A stretch of 46,348 nt of DNA, from positions 1 through 46,348 of the forward strand of contig QZFT01000061.1 of the NCBI GenBank assembly GCA_003600225.1. The letters are read 5' to 3'. Positions 26,165 through 33,159 of the stretch are shown one piece after another (the stretch's first letter is position 1; every line of letters begins with the position of its first letter). Below the pieces are notes generated by a model, which saw only the letters and a program-made list of their open reading frames with translations, was not told the DNA's origin and made no database searches. Source of the stretch: Pseudonocardiaceae bacterium YIM PH 21723. Its GTDB lineage: Bacteria; Actinomycetota; Actinomycetes; Mycobacteriales; Pseudonocardiaceae. The position numbers and the translations under genes are program-made.

Positions 26165-26362
26165 GAAGTTGACGACGTTCGGGGCCAGCACGCCAGGACC
26201 ACCCGAAGTTGGCGATGTTCGGGGCCAGCACGCCAGGACCACCCGAAGTTGGCGATGTTCGGGGCCAACGCACCAGGCCTATGCGAACTTGACGAGGTTC
26301 GGGACCGATACGCCGAGCCCGCGCGGAGTTGGCGATGTTCGGCGCCGACACCCACGTGCGGC
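26165..26362. repeat. Tandem repeat, five units of about 40 nt
   Basis: Units begin at 26165, 26205, 26245, 26285 and 26326 (periods 40, 40, 40, 41; last unit partial). Units 1 and 2 differ at two positions and the others are increasingly diverged. The core is GAAGTTGRCGATGTTCGGGGCC, followed in the first units by AGCACGCCAGGACCACCC. CCGAA and TTCGG flank the core, so each unit can form a small hairpin. It abuts the 3' end of uvrB. The same core reappears at 46256-46275. Confidence 0.85.
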
Positions 26363-26435
26363 CGGCGCTGGCTGGGTCCGACCGGTACGCCAAGCCCACC
26401 CGGACCTGGTGGGTTCGGGTGGGCGTGGGGGCCGG

Positions 26436-28580
26436 TCAGTTGAAACCGGCGGCGTCCATGCCGCGGAGTTCCTTCTTCAGGTCCTGGATCTCGTCGCGGA
26501 GGCGGCCGGCCAGCTCGAACTGGAGGTCGCGGGCGGCGTTCATCATCTGGTCGGTGAGCTGCTGGACCAGGTCCGCCAGCTCCGCGCGGGGCATGGCCTT
26601 GGGGTCGCGGCCCTCCAGGACTCCGGCGGAGGACTTGGTCTGCTCGCCGGTGGAGCGCTTGCCGCGGCTGGCGGTGCGGCCGGAACCGTTGGCCGCGACG
26701 GTGTCCTCGGCCTCGGCGTACACCACATCCAGGATGTCGGCGATCTTCTTCCGCAGTGGCTGCGGGTCGATGCCCCGGGCCGTGTTGAACGCGATCTGCT
26801 TGTCCCGGCGGCGATTGGTCTCGTCGATGGCGTACTGCATCGAGGCGGTGATCTTGTCCGCGTACATGTGCACCTGGCCGGACACGTTTCGCGCCGCCCG
26901 GCCGATGGTCTGGATCAGCGACCGCTCGCTGCGCAGGAAGCCTTCCTTGTCCGCGTCGAGGATGGCCACCAGGGAGACCTCGGGCAGGTCGAGACCCTCG
27001 CGCAGCAGGTTGATGCCGATCAGCACGTCGTACTCGCCGAGGCGGAGCTGACGCAGCAGTTCGACCCGGCGGAGCGTGTCCACCTCGGAGTGCAGGTACC
27101 GCACCCGGATGCCGAGTTCCAGCAGGTAGTCGGTGAGGTCCTCGGACATCTTCTTGGTCAGCGTGGTGACCAGGACCCGTTCGTCCTTCTCGGCGCGCAC
27201 CCGGATCTCGTGCACCAGGTCGTCGATCTGGCCCTTGGTGGGCTTGATGATCACCTCGGGGTCGATCAGGCCGGTGGGCCGGATGACCTGCTCGACGAAC
27301 TCGCCGCCCGCCTGGCCCATCTCGTACGAACCGGGGGTCGCCGACAGGTACACCGTCTGCCCGATCCGGTCGGCGAACTCCTCCCAGGTCAGTGGGCGGT
27401 TGTCCATCGCGCTGGGCAACCGGAAACCGTGCTCGACCAGGTTCCGCTTCCGGGAGGAGTCGCCCTCGTACATGGCACCGATCTGCGGCACCGTCTGGTG
27501 CGACTCGTCGATGACCAGCAGGAAGTCGTCCGGGAAGTAGTCGATCAGGGTCGCGGGCGCGGTGCCCGCCTCGCGGCCGTCGATGTGCCGGGAGTAGTTC
27601 TCGATGCCGGAGCAGAAGCCGACCTGTCGCATCATCTCGATGTCGTAGGTGGTGCGCATCCGCAGCCGCTGCGCTTCGAGGAGCTTGCCCTGCCGCTCCA
27701 TCCGCTCCAGCACCTCGGCCAGCTCGGCCTCGATGCCGTGAATGGCCGTCTCCATCCGCTCCGGACCGGCCACATAGTGGGTGGCCGGGAAGATCCGGAG
27801 TTCCTCCACCTCACGCACCGTCTCGCCGGTGAGCGGGTGCAGGTAGTAGAGCCGGTCGATCTCGTCGCCGAAGAACTCGACCCGGATGGCCAGCTCCTCG
27901 TAGGCGGGGATGATCTCCACGGTGTCGCCGCGGACCCGGAAGGTGCCGCGGTTGAACGCCAGGTCGTTACGCGTGTACTGCACGTCGACCAGCGCGCGTA
28001 GCAGCAGGTCGCGCTCCAGCTCGTGGCCGATCTTCAACGGCACCGAACGGTCCAGGTACGCCTGCGGGGTACCGAGGCCGTAGATGCAGGACACCGAGGC
28101 GACCACGATGGTGTCCCGGCGGGTCAGCAGGCTCATCGTCGCGGAGTGCCGCAGCCGCTCCACGTCCTCGTTGATCGAGGAGTCCTTCTCGATATAGGTG
28201 TCCGTCTGGGCGATGTACGCCTCGGGTTGGTAGTAGTCGTAGTAGCTGACGAAGTACTCGACCGCGTTGTGCGGGAACATCTCCTTCAGCTCGTTGGCCA
28301 GCTGGGCGGCCAGCGTCTTGTTCGGCGCCATGACCAGGGTGGGACGCTGCAGCTTCTCGATGAGCCAGGCGGTGGTCGCCGATTTACCGGTACCGGTGGC
28401 GCCCAGCAGCACTACGTCCTTCTCACCGCCGCGGATCCGGCGTTCGAGATCCGCGATGGCGGTGGGCTGGTCGCCGGCGGGCTCGAACTCGCTGACCACG
28501 CGGAACTTCCCGTCGGAGCGAGGGATGTCGCTGACGGGCCGGTGCTCGGACGAGGCGCGGATCTGGGTGGTGTCACTCAC
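26436..28580 (-). CDS. uvrB: Excinuclease ABC subunit B (UvrB)
   Basis: The damage-verifying helicase of nucleotide excision repair: UvrA loads it at a lesion and it then recruits UvrC. The 714-residue protein has [11 protein letters not shown], Walker A GATGTGKS, the beta-hairpin that clamps DNA ([14 protein letters not shown]), helicase motifs including SATPGSYE and TIGRAARN, and the C-terminal UVR motif ([28 protein letters not shown]). The GTG at 28580 is chosen because a TAGTCT box lies exactly 7 nt upstream, a leaderless start; a TTG at 28610 would lie within the promoter. A PafBC-like element precedes it. In actinobacteria uvrB sits near rpsA and coaE, as here. Confidence 0.97.
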   Translation of the reverse strand: MSDTTQIRASSEHRPVSDIPRSDGKFRVVSEFEPAGDQPTAIADLERRIRGGEKDVVLLGATGTGKSATTAWLIEKLQRPTLVMAPNKTLAAQLANELKEMFPHNAVEYFVSYYDYYQPEAYIAQTDTYIEKDSSINEDVERLRHSATMSLLTRRDTIVVASVSCIYGLGTPQAYLDRSVPLKIGHELERDLLLRALVDVQYTRNDLAFNRGTFRVRGDTVEIIPAYEELAIRVEFFGDEIDRLYYLHPLTGETVREVEELRIFPATHYVAGPERMETAIHGIEAELAEVLERMERQGKLLEAQRLRMRTTYDIEMMRQVGFCSGIENYSRHIDGREAGTAPATLIDYFPDDFLLVIDESHQTVPQIGAMYEGDSSRKRNLVEHGFRLPSAMDNRPLTWEEFADRIGQTVYLSATPGSYEMGQAGGEFVEQVIRPTGLIDPEVIIKPTKGQIDDLVHEIRVRAEKDERVLVTTLTKKMSEDLTDYLLELGIRVRYLHSEVDTLRRVELLRQLRLGEYDVLIGINLLREGLDLPEVSLVAILDADKEGFLRSERSLIQTIGRAARNVSGQVHMYADKITASMQYAIDETNRRRDKQIAFNTARGIDPQPLRKKIADILDVVYAEAEDTVAANGSGRTASRGKRSTGEQTKSSAGVLEGRDPKAMPRAELADLVQQLTDQMMNAARDLQFELAGRLRDEIQDLKKELRGMDAAGFN

Positions 28581-28587
28581 GACATCG

Positions 28588-28610
28588 AGACTACGTCGGT
28601 GGTCCGACAA
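28588..28610 (-). promoter_or_regulatory. uvrB promoter with PafBC (RecA-independent DNA damage) motif
   Basis: On the minus strand TTGTCGGAC (28610-28602), 8 nt, then TAGTCT (28593-28588), then 7 nt to the GTG. The known mycobacterial motif is TTGTCRGTG-N8-TANNNT: the first seven bases, the spacer and the -10 pattern match; the last two bases of the upstream half do not. Confidence 0.6.
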
Positions 28611-28663
28611 TTTTCATCCGCGGTCATCGGCGCTGGTGAACGCGGTAATCGAGCGGGCATCGG

Positions 28664-28669
28664 TATCGT
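28664..28669 (+). promoter_or_regulatory. -10 box TATCGT of the DUF402 gene (leaderless)
   Basis: TATCGT lies exactly 7 nt before the GTG at 28677, and there is no ribosome binding site. The region between this start and the uvrB start is only 96 nt, so the two divergent promoters share it. Confidence 0.55.
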
Positions 28670-28676
28670 CGGCATC

Positions 28677-29198
28677 GTGAGCATCGGACACATTCATCCG
28701 CCGAAGCTGGAGATCTTCGATCTGGCGGCGGGGACGAACACCGACCCCAAGGGTTTCGTGCGCCAGGTCGACGAATACCAGCGCACGGCATTCGGCCTGT
28801 ACATGGCCCGTTCGATGCCCGACCACCACAAGTTCACCTACCTGGAATCGTGGTTCCTGCCCGAGTTGGGGCTGCGCGTCACCGAATGGCAGTGGCGCCC
28901 GGAAGCGGTTCTAGATCAAGATTTTTATATAGACATAGTTGACATCGAGACCGGAGACGATCTTTGGCGGGCGCGTGATCTCTATTTGGATATCGTGCTA
29001 CGCCAAAAGAAGGACGCGGAAGTGCTCGATACCGACGAGCTGATTGCTGCACTCGCCGCAGGATTGATCGATTTCCCGGCGGCCGAACGGGCCCTGGAGA
29101 ACACCTTCCGCACGGTCACCGGGATCGCCAAACACGGCCACGACCTGGACCGTTGGCTCGCTACCCACGGGATCCAGCTGCACTGGAAACACCGATAA
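28677..29198 (+). CDS. DUF402-family protein, probable nucleotide or phosphate-ester hydrolase
   Basis: A 173-residue protein. The segment DFYIDIVDIETGDDLWRARDLYLDIVL followed by EVLDTDELIAALAAGLI carries the regularly spaced Asp/Glu residues that bind divalent metal in DUF402 proteins, a family including FomD and nucleoside di/triphosphatases. The C-terminal RTVTGIAKHGHDLDRWLATHGI is shared with the next gene. The GTG start fits a leaderless transcript. The stretch from 28910 to about 28995 is strikingly AT-rich, with ATA and TTT codons very rare in its surroundings. It diverges from uvrB. The substrate is unknown. Confidence 0.75.
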   Translation: MSIGHIHPPKLEIFDLAAGTNTDPKGFVRQVDEYQRTAFGLYMARSMPDHHKFTYLESWFLPELGLRVTEWQWRPEAVLDQDFYIDIVDIETGDDLWRARDLYLDIVLRQKKDAEVLDTDELIAALAAGLIDFPAAERALENTFRTVTGIAKHGHDLDRWLATHGIQLHWKHR

Positions 29199-29379
29199 CG
29201 ACCCGATTTAAGAGCTGTTCTCTACTGGTTCACCAACCGGGTGTCAATACGAATCTTGATTGCAAAACGAGCTTGATCCACTTCATTTCCGTCACCCACA
29301 AGCGTGAAACGCACTAACCCCCGGTAACAAATAACCCCTGCTACTACCCACCTGAGCGGGGCCTACTACCCTCCATCGT
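29199..29379. other. AT-richer gap between the DUF402 paralogues
   Basis: About 180 nt with no gene. A small GGTT-CACC-AACC hairpin lies near 29228-29239, the 11-mer AATCTTGATTG at 29252-29262 is shared with 25863-25873, and a TACCCT -10 box at 29367-29372 serves the next gene. Confidence 0.45.
29367..29372 (+). promoter_or_regulatory. -10 box TACCCT of the second DUF402-like gene (leaderless)
   Basis: TACCCT is followed by 7 nt and the GTG at 29380; no ribosome binding site is seen. Confidence 0.5.
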
Positions 29380-29907
29380 GTGGGCGCCATTATCACTCCG
29401 CAACTGGTGGACGTGGTCGACACGGTCACCGGTCTCCGTAGCTATTCGTCGGGAACCACTCGGCAATTGCACGCCTGCCGAGTGGAGCCGTGGGGTCTTC
29501 ACCTGGAATGCCCCACCCCGGAGGATCCGTTCTCCGAAATGGAAGTCACCTGGCTGCTGCCCGGCTTCGGGTTGCGGCTGACGCATCTGCGACCCCGGTC
29601 GCGGCACGCGCGCATTCAGCCCGCGGTGCTGACCGCCGTCCGGGTGGAACGGGACGCCCGCATGTGGCGGACCACCGATCTGCTCCTGGGGTTGTCCGTC
29701 CCCGGTGGCACCACGGCGCGGATCGTGCGCTCCGAGGAGTTCGCCGCCGCCGTGGCCGGCCGGGTCCTGCAACCCGGCGATGCCGACATGGCCCTGCGCA
29801 TCGTGCACCGCACGCTGACCGAGGTGAGCCATCAGCGGCACGACCTCAACAGCTGGCTGGCCTCCCGGCGGATCTTCGACGTCTGGCCCCCGGCCAGCTA
29901 CTTCTGA
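29380..29907 (+). CDS. Degenerate paralogue of the DUF402 protein
   Basis: A 175-residue protein aligning end to end with the upstream gene: LRLTHLRPRSR/LRVTEWQWRPE, MWRTTDLLLGLSV/LWRARDLYLDIVL and RTLTEVSHQRHDLNSWLASRRI/RTVTGIAKHGHDLDRWLATHGI. The acidic residues are mostly gone: YIDI became LTAV, DLYLDI became DLLLGL, and DTDEL became RSEEF. It is therefore probably catalytically dead, yet it is intact and has its own promoter. It may pair with the active copy or bind the ligand. DUF402 membership is inferred through the paralogue. Confidence 0.7.
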   Translation: MGAIITPQLVDVVDTVTGLRSYSSGTTRQLHACRVEPWGLHLECPTPEDPFSEMEVTWLLPGFGLRLTHLRPRSRHARIQPAVLTAVRVERDARMWRTTDLLLGLSVPGGTTARIVRSEEFAAAVAGRVLQPGDADMALRIVHRTLTEVSHQRHDLNSWLASRRIFDVWPPASYF

Positions 29908-29915
29908 GCACTGGA

Positions 29916-29944
29916 AGGGGGCCCGGCCGATCGGTCGGGCCCCT
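29916..29944. terminator. Bidirectional terminator between convergent genes
   Basis: A long GC-rich near-perfect stem (AGGGGGCCCGGCCGA with TCGGTCGGGCCCCT) sits between the stop at 29905-29907 and the minus-strand stop at 29960. Confidence 0.75.
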
Positions 29945-29959
29945 CGCAGCACATCAGTA

Positions 29960-30784
29960 TCAGCCGCCGTGCGCGCTCTTGTACCGCTTGCCCTCGTCGC
30001 TCCCCCACAGGCCGTCCCACAGCGGCTTGGAGCTCAGCGAGGTGTAGACGCCGGGCCCACCCTGCTCGGCGCAGTTGAAGCCGCGAGACACCACGCCGAT
30101 CTGGTACGGAGCATCCTTGCCGGGCGGCGTGCGGAACAACGGACCGCCGCTGTCGCCCCAGCACGAGTCCCTACCTGCCCGGCCGGCGCAGACGTCGGTC
30201 TCCGGGTTGAAGCTGCCGCCCTCCGAGATCGCGCACTCGTCGTGGTGGATGATCGGCACGTTGACCTGACGCAGCCGGTCGGGGGTGGCCGGGTAGTTGG
30301 TGTCCGTGGCACCCCAGCCGATCACCGTGGCCTCCTGGCCGGGGCGGAGCAGGGAGTCCGTCCCCGGAGTGGGCAGCTTGACCGGGGTGATCCCGGTGAT
30401 CGGCTCGCTCAGCCAGAGCAAGGCCAGGTCGTTGCCCGGCTCCTTGCGGTACTTGGGGTGTCTCAGGATGTCGGCCACCGGCCGGACCTGCCCCTGGTTG
30501 CTGGACAGCACCGTGCGACCGACCACGACCTCGAACCGCGAGGGATCGCTGCCCACGCAGTGCGCGGCGGTGATCACCTCCCACGCGCTCAGCAGACTGC
30601 CGCCGCAGTTGTGGCGATCACGCGCCGGGCCCTCTCCCTTGATCTGCAGCGTGACCATGAACGGGTAGGTGTCGTCCGCGACCGGGGTGCCGCCGATGAT
30701 CGGCTTGGGCACAGCGGCGGCAGGGACAGCGGAAGCCAGCACAGCGGTGGCCGCCAGGACGACGGCTAACAGGGATCTACGCAT
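29960..30784 (-). CDS. Secreted trypsin-like serine protease
   Basis: The 274-residue precursor has a signal peptide (MRRSLLAVVLAATAVLASAVPAAA), a very short propeptide and the mature start IIGG at 29-32. The triad is intact: His75 (TAAHC), Asp119 (GNDLALL), Ser212 (GDSGGPL). Asp206, six residues before the serine, fills the S1 pocket position that gives trypsin its Arg/Lys preference. Cys pairs match the usual S1 disulfides. The ATG at 30784 follows AAGGA by 5 nt; an ATG 15 nt upstream is less likely. It is a single gene ending at a terminator. It contrasts with the serine-less homologue at 19248-19997. Confidence 0.93.
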   Translation of the reverse strand: MRRSLLAVVLAATAVLASAVPAAAVPKPIIGGTPVADDTYPFMVTLQIKGEGPARDRHNCGGSLLSAWEVITAAHCVGSDPSRFEVVVGRTVLSSNQGQVRPVADILRHPKYRKEPGNDLALLWLSEPITGITPVKLPTPGTDSLLRPGQEATVIGWGATDTNYPATPDRLRQVNVPIIHHDECAISEGGSFNPETDVCAGRAGRDSCWGDSGGPLFRTPPGKDAPYQIGVVSRGFNCAEQGGPGVYTSLSSKPLWDGLWGSDEGKRYKSAHGG

Positions 30785-30908
30785 GAGTTCCTTCTCCATA
30801 CTGGGTGGATATGGCAGAAACTCACGTTGCAACAGATAACGTAAATCAGTCGACCATTCGGCCGTTTTACTACACGGCTGTGACACAGGCCCCCGACCAG
30901 CGGAAACG

Positions 30909-32093
30909 TCAGGGCGCCCAGCCGGACTTCAGCGCCCAGATCTCCATGCGCTCGGTGGCGGCGTCGAACCACGGCTCCTTGGCCTCGGCGTACCGGGTGC
31001 TGTCCGCGTCCCCGGCGAACCGCTCTGCCAGTTCCCGCTTGACCGCCTCGTACGCCGCGCGTTCCTCGGGATTCGCCCGTAGCCAGTCGCGGAACAGCAA
31101 CGCGTAGCGCCAGCCGTTGCCACTCTCGACCCGGATGTGCAGGTTGGCGTGCCGTCCGGGGTCGGCGCCGATGTGCAGCTGCTTGCGCCACAGGTCCGCG
31201 TCCGGGGCCGTGGACCTGCCGAGATCGCGGGTGATGTGCGGCACCAGGGGAAAGCCGATCTCGGCGAGGGGGCCGGCGAGTTCCGCGGCGGCGTCCATCG
31301 AGGGCACGGTGAGCTGCAGGTCGATCCGGTCCTTGGCGGCCAGGCCGGGGACCGAGGTGGAGCCGATGTGGTCGACCCGGAACTCGCCGACAGCCAGCAC
31401 GATCCGGGTGATCAGTCGCTGTGCGGCGGCCGGCCACTCGGGGTCGTACTCGTGGATCACCGGCGCGCCGCTGCTGCCCTGGCCTTCGCGCAGGTTCGTC
31501 TCGAAGGGCAGCAGCCGGTTCTTCCACAGCTCGTCGACCAGGTACTGCAAGCCCTCGGTGGAGCCGGAGTTGTCCAGCCACGCGTCGGCGACCGCGCGGC
31601 GTTGCTCGACGGTGGCCTGCGCGGCGATCCGGGCCCGGGCGTCCTTCTCCGCCATGCCGCGGATGGTGGTCAGCCTGCGCACCCGGATCTCCTCCGGCGC
31701 GTCGACCACGATCGCCAGGTGGAAGGCGGGCGCCATGTCCTTCTCCACGAGCAGCGGCACGTCGTAGACGACCACCGCATCGGGTGGCGCGGCGGACATC
31801 AGCTCCGCGGTACGCATACCCACGCGTGGGTGAACGATCGCGTTGAGCTTGGCGAGCGCCTCCGCATCGCCGAACACCCGCGCGGCGACGGCGGCCCGGT
31901 CCATCGAGCCGTCCGCCCGAAGCACGTCGGCACCGAAGGTGGCCACCACCTCGCTGAGCCCCTCGGTGCCGGGCGCGACCACCTCGCGGGCGATCTGATC
32001 AGCGTCGATGACCACGGCGCCCAGCTCGGACAGCCGTGCCGCCACCGTCGATTTGCCGGATCCGATACCCCCGGTGAGCCCCACTCGCAGCAT
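30909..32093 (-). CDS. coaE: Dephospho-CoA kinase fused to a GrpB-like (UPF0157) domain
   Basis: CoaE phosphorylates dephospho-CoA, the last step of coenzyme A synthesis. The N-terminal 200 residues show MLRVGLTGGIGSGKST (P-loop), ELGAVVIDADQIAREVV and VVYDVPLLVE, all standard. From about residue 214 a GrpB/UPF0157 nucleotidyltransferase-like domain follows (VIHEYDPEWPAAAQRLI, FRVDHIGSTSVPGLAAKDRIDLQLTV). This fusion is standard in actinobacteria, including M. tuberculosis Rv1631. The total is 394 residues. The ATG at 32093 has a TAAGCT box 7 nt upstream and no ribosome binding site, so it is probably leaderless. In many relatives it directly follows rpsA; here rpsA lies 4 kb upstream. Confidence 0.95.
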   Translation of the reverse strand: MLRVGLTGGIGSGKSTVAARLSELGAVVIDADQIAREVVAPGTEGLSEVVATFGADVLRADGSMDRAAVAARVFGDAEALAKLNAIVHPRVGMRTAELMSAAPPDAVVVYDVPLLVEKDMAPAFHLAIVVDAPEEIRVRRLTTIRGMAEKDARARIAAQATVEQRRAVADAWLDNSGSTEGLQYLVDELWKNRLLPFETNLREGQGSSGAPVIHEYDPEWPAAAQRLITRIVLAVGEFRVDHIGSTSVPGLAAKDRIDLQLTVPSMDAAAELAGPLAEIGFPLVPHITRDLGRSTAPDADLWRKQLHIGADPGRHANLHIRVESGNGWRYALLFRDWLRANPEERAAYEAVKRELAERFAGDADSTRYAEAKEPWFDAATERMEIWALKSGWAP

Positions 32094-32100
32094 GCCCGCC

Positions 32101-32106
32101 AGCTTA
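32101..32106 (-). promoter_or_regulatory. -10 box TAAGCT of coaE (leaderless)
   Basis: On the minus strand TAAGCT is followed by 7 nt (GGCGGGC) and the coaE ATG. Confidence 0.5.
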
Positions 32107-32224
32107 GGCGGTTCACGGCCGGTAACGGATAGCACCGGAAGGCTTGGTGGTTATATGGGCTAACCAGGTGAACCTGTCCGACACGCGCCGACGCTCACTC
32201 GATCGAGAGTCTTGACTGCCTAGG

Positions 32225-32236
32225 GTTTGATCAAAC
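32225..32236. promoter_or_regulatory. Perfect palindrome GTTTGATCAAAC, candidate operator
   Basis: A 12-nt perfect inverted repeat, unusually AT-rich, 24 nt before the ATG at 32260. A TAGGGT box at 32221-32226 overlaps it and TTGACT lies at 32212-32217, so it sits where a regulator of the small downstream gene would bind. Confidence 0.4.
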
Positions 32237-32259
32237 ACCAGAGGGACGGGGAGGGTCCG

Positions 32260-32496
32260 ATGCTGCGGAGCGTGCGGGGCACGGGTAGGCACAGGCTGGG
32301 TACGCCGGGCTTGGTGCACTGCGGTTTGCTGCCCGGATTCCACGCCGCGCTGGACAAGTTGCGCCGCAGCCGTTTCTGGTCCCTGGGTCCCTCGCAGCAC
32401 ACGCTCACCGGCCTGCGCCGCCGTGGCGCCAACGCGGCCGCCGCCCGTGCCTGGATGCCGGACTCGCCACAGCAGGATCTCGCCGCCGCGGCTTGA
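32260..32496 (+). CDS. Small basic hypothetical protein (78 aa)
   Basis: The ATG follows GGGGAGGG with 5 nt spacing, a strong ribosome binding site. The product is Arg-rich (MLRSVRGTGRHRLGTP, ALDKLRRSRFWSLG, LTGLRRRGANAAAARAW), without signal peptide or membrane helix. Third positions are GC-rich as in real genes here. A perfect palindrome upstream suggests regulation. It lies between coaE (divergent) and the monooxygenase-like gene. No family recognised; a nucleic acid contact is conceivable from charge alone but not shown. Confidence 0.5.
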   Translation: MLRSVRGTGRHRLGTPGLVHCGLLPGFHAALDKLRRSRFWSLGPSQHTLTGLRRRGANAAAARAWMPDSPQQDLAAAA

Positions 32497-32497
32497 T

Positions 32498-32513
32498 CTC
32501 CAGTCCACTGGAG
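32498..32513. promoter_or_regulatory. Palindrome CTCCAGT-CC-ACTGGAG
   Basis: A 7-bp inverted repeat with a 2-nt centre, just before the monooxygenase-like gene and immediately after the stop of the small basic gene. With the next palindrome it forms a pair of candidate operator sites about 24 nt apart. Confidence 0.4.
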
Positions 32514-32520
32514 CTTGCAG

Positions 32521-32539
32521 GGTAGGTGCATGACCTACC
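32521..32539. promoter_or_regulatory. Palindrome GGTAGGT-GCATG-ACCTACC spanning the start codon
   Basis: A perfect 7-bp inverted repeat whose 5-nt centre contains the ATG of the monooxygenase-like gene. As DNA it could be an operator; as RNA it would fold the start codon into a hairpin loop. Confidence 0.45.
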
Positions 32540-33099
32540 CTGACCTTGATCGACCGGGCGTCGATCTCATCCGTATCAGTCGTGGCCCCGCTTCCGCACT
32601 GGACGCGGCACGCGCCACCTGGCACCACTCCCCCGGTTTGCTGTCGATCACCTGGTATCGCAGCCTCGACGGCACCGAGGCACTCACCTACGAACAGTGG
32701 GCCGCCGATGCGGACCTGCCGTCCGCGCCGCTGCCGGATTCGGCGAACTACCGGATCTATCGCGGCGGCGGGATACCGGATGCCCCTGAGCCCGGCGTGC
32801 TGGTGCTCGTGTCGATGCTGTTCGACCCGCCCGGCGTGGACATCGCGCACCGCTGGATCGACCTGGTCTTCGAGGCCGTCGAGGGCATGGATCGGCAGCC
32901 GGGCAGCATCTCCGGCCACTTCCACGTCAGCCTGCGCGGCGATCGGATGATCAACTACGCGCTGTGGACCACGCAGGAGGCACACGCGGCGTTCCTCACA
33001 GGTCAGGGACGTAGCGAGCAGAATTCCGAGCTGTGGGACCGGGTACGGAACCACCCTGGAACCCAGCAGGGCGGCTTCACCTACTTCCGGCCGTTGTGA
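32530..33099 (+). CDS. Tandem antibiotic-biosynthesis-monooxygenase (ABM)-like protein
   Basis: A 189-residue protein with two ferredoxin-like halves. The first contains SPGLLSITWYRSLDGTEALTYEQWAADADL and the second WIDLVFEAVEGMDRQPGSISGHFHVSLRGDRMINYALWTTQEAHAAFL, both with the strand-helix-strand pattern and Tyr/Trp endings of ABM domains. Such proteins are cofactor-free monooxygenases of polyketide or quinone substrates, or simply binding proteins. Neither half shows enough to name the substrate. The ATG at 32530 lies inside a palindrome. An MFS exporter follows after 60 nt, so efflux and modification of one compound is a reasonable guess. Confidence 0.75.
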   Translation: MTYPDLDRPGVDLIRISRGPASALDAARATWHHSPGLLSITWYRSLDGTEALTYEQWAADADLPSAPLPDSANYRIYRGGGIPDAPEPGVLVLVSMLFDPPGVDIAHRWIDLVFEAVEGMDRQPGSISGHFHVSLRGDRMINYALWTTQEAHAAFLTGQGRSEQNSELWDRVRNHPGTQQGGFTYFRPL

Positions 33100-33159
33100 G
33101 CGACACCACAGCGCGACAGGCCGCTTACCGGGGTCCCGCGCGCCGACATCCTGCGGTAC

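Noticed and set aside
26165-26362. CRISPR array
   Set aside because: The repeats are directly contiguous 40-nt units with graded divergence and no unique spacers, and no cas genes are present.
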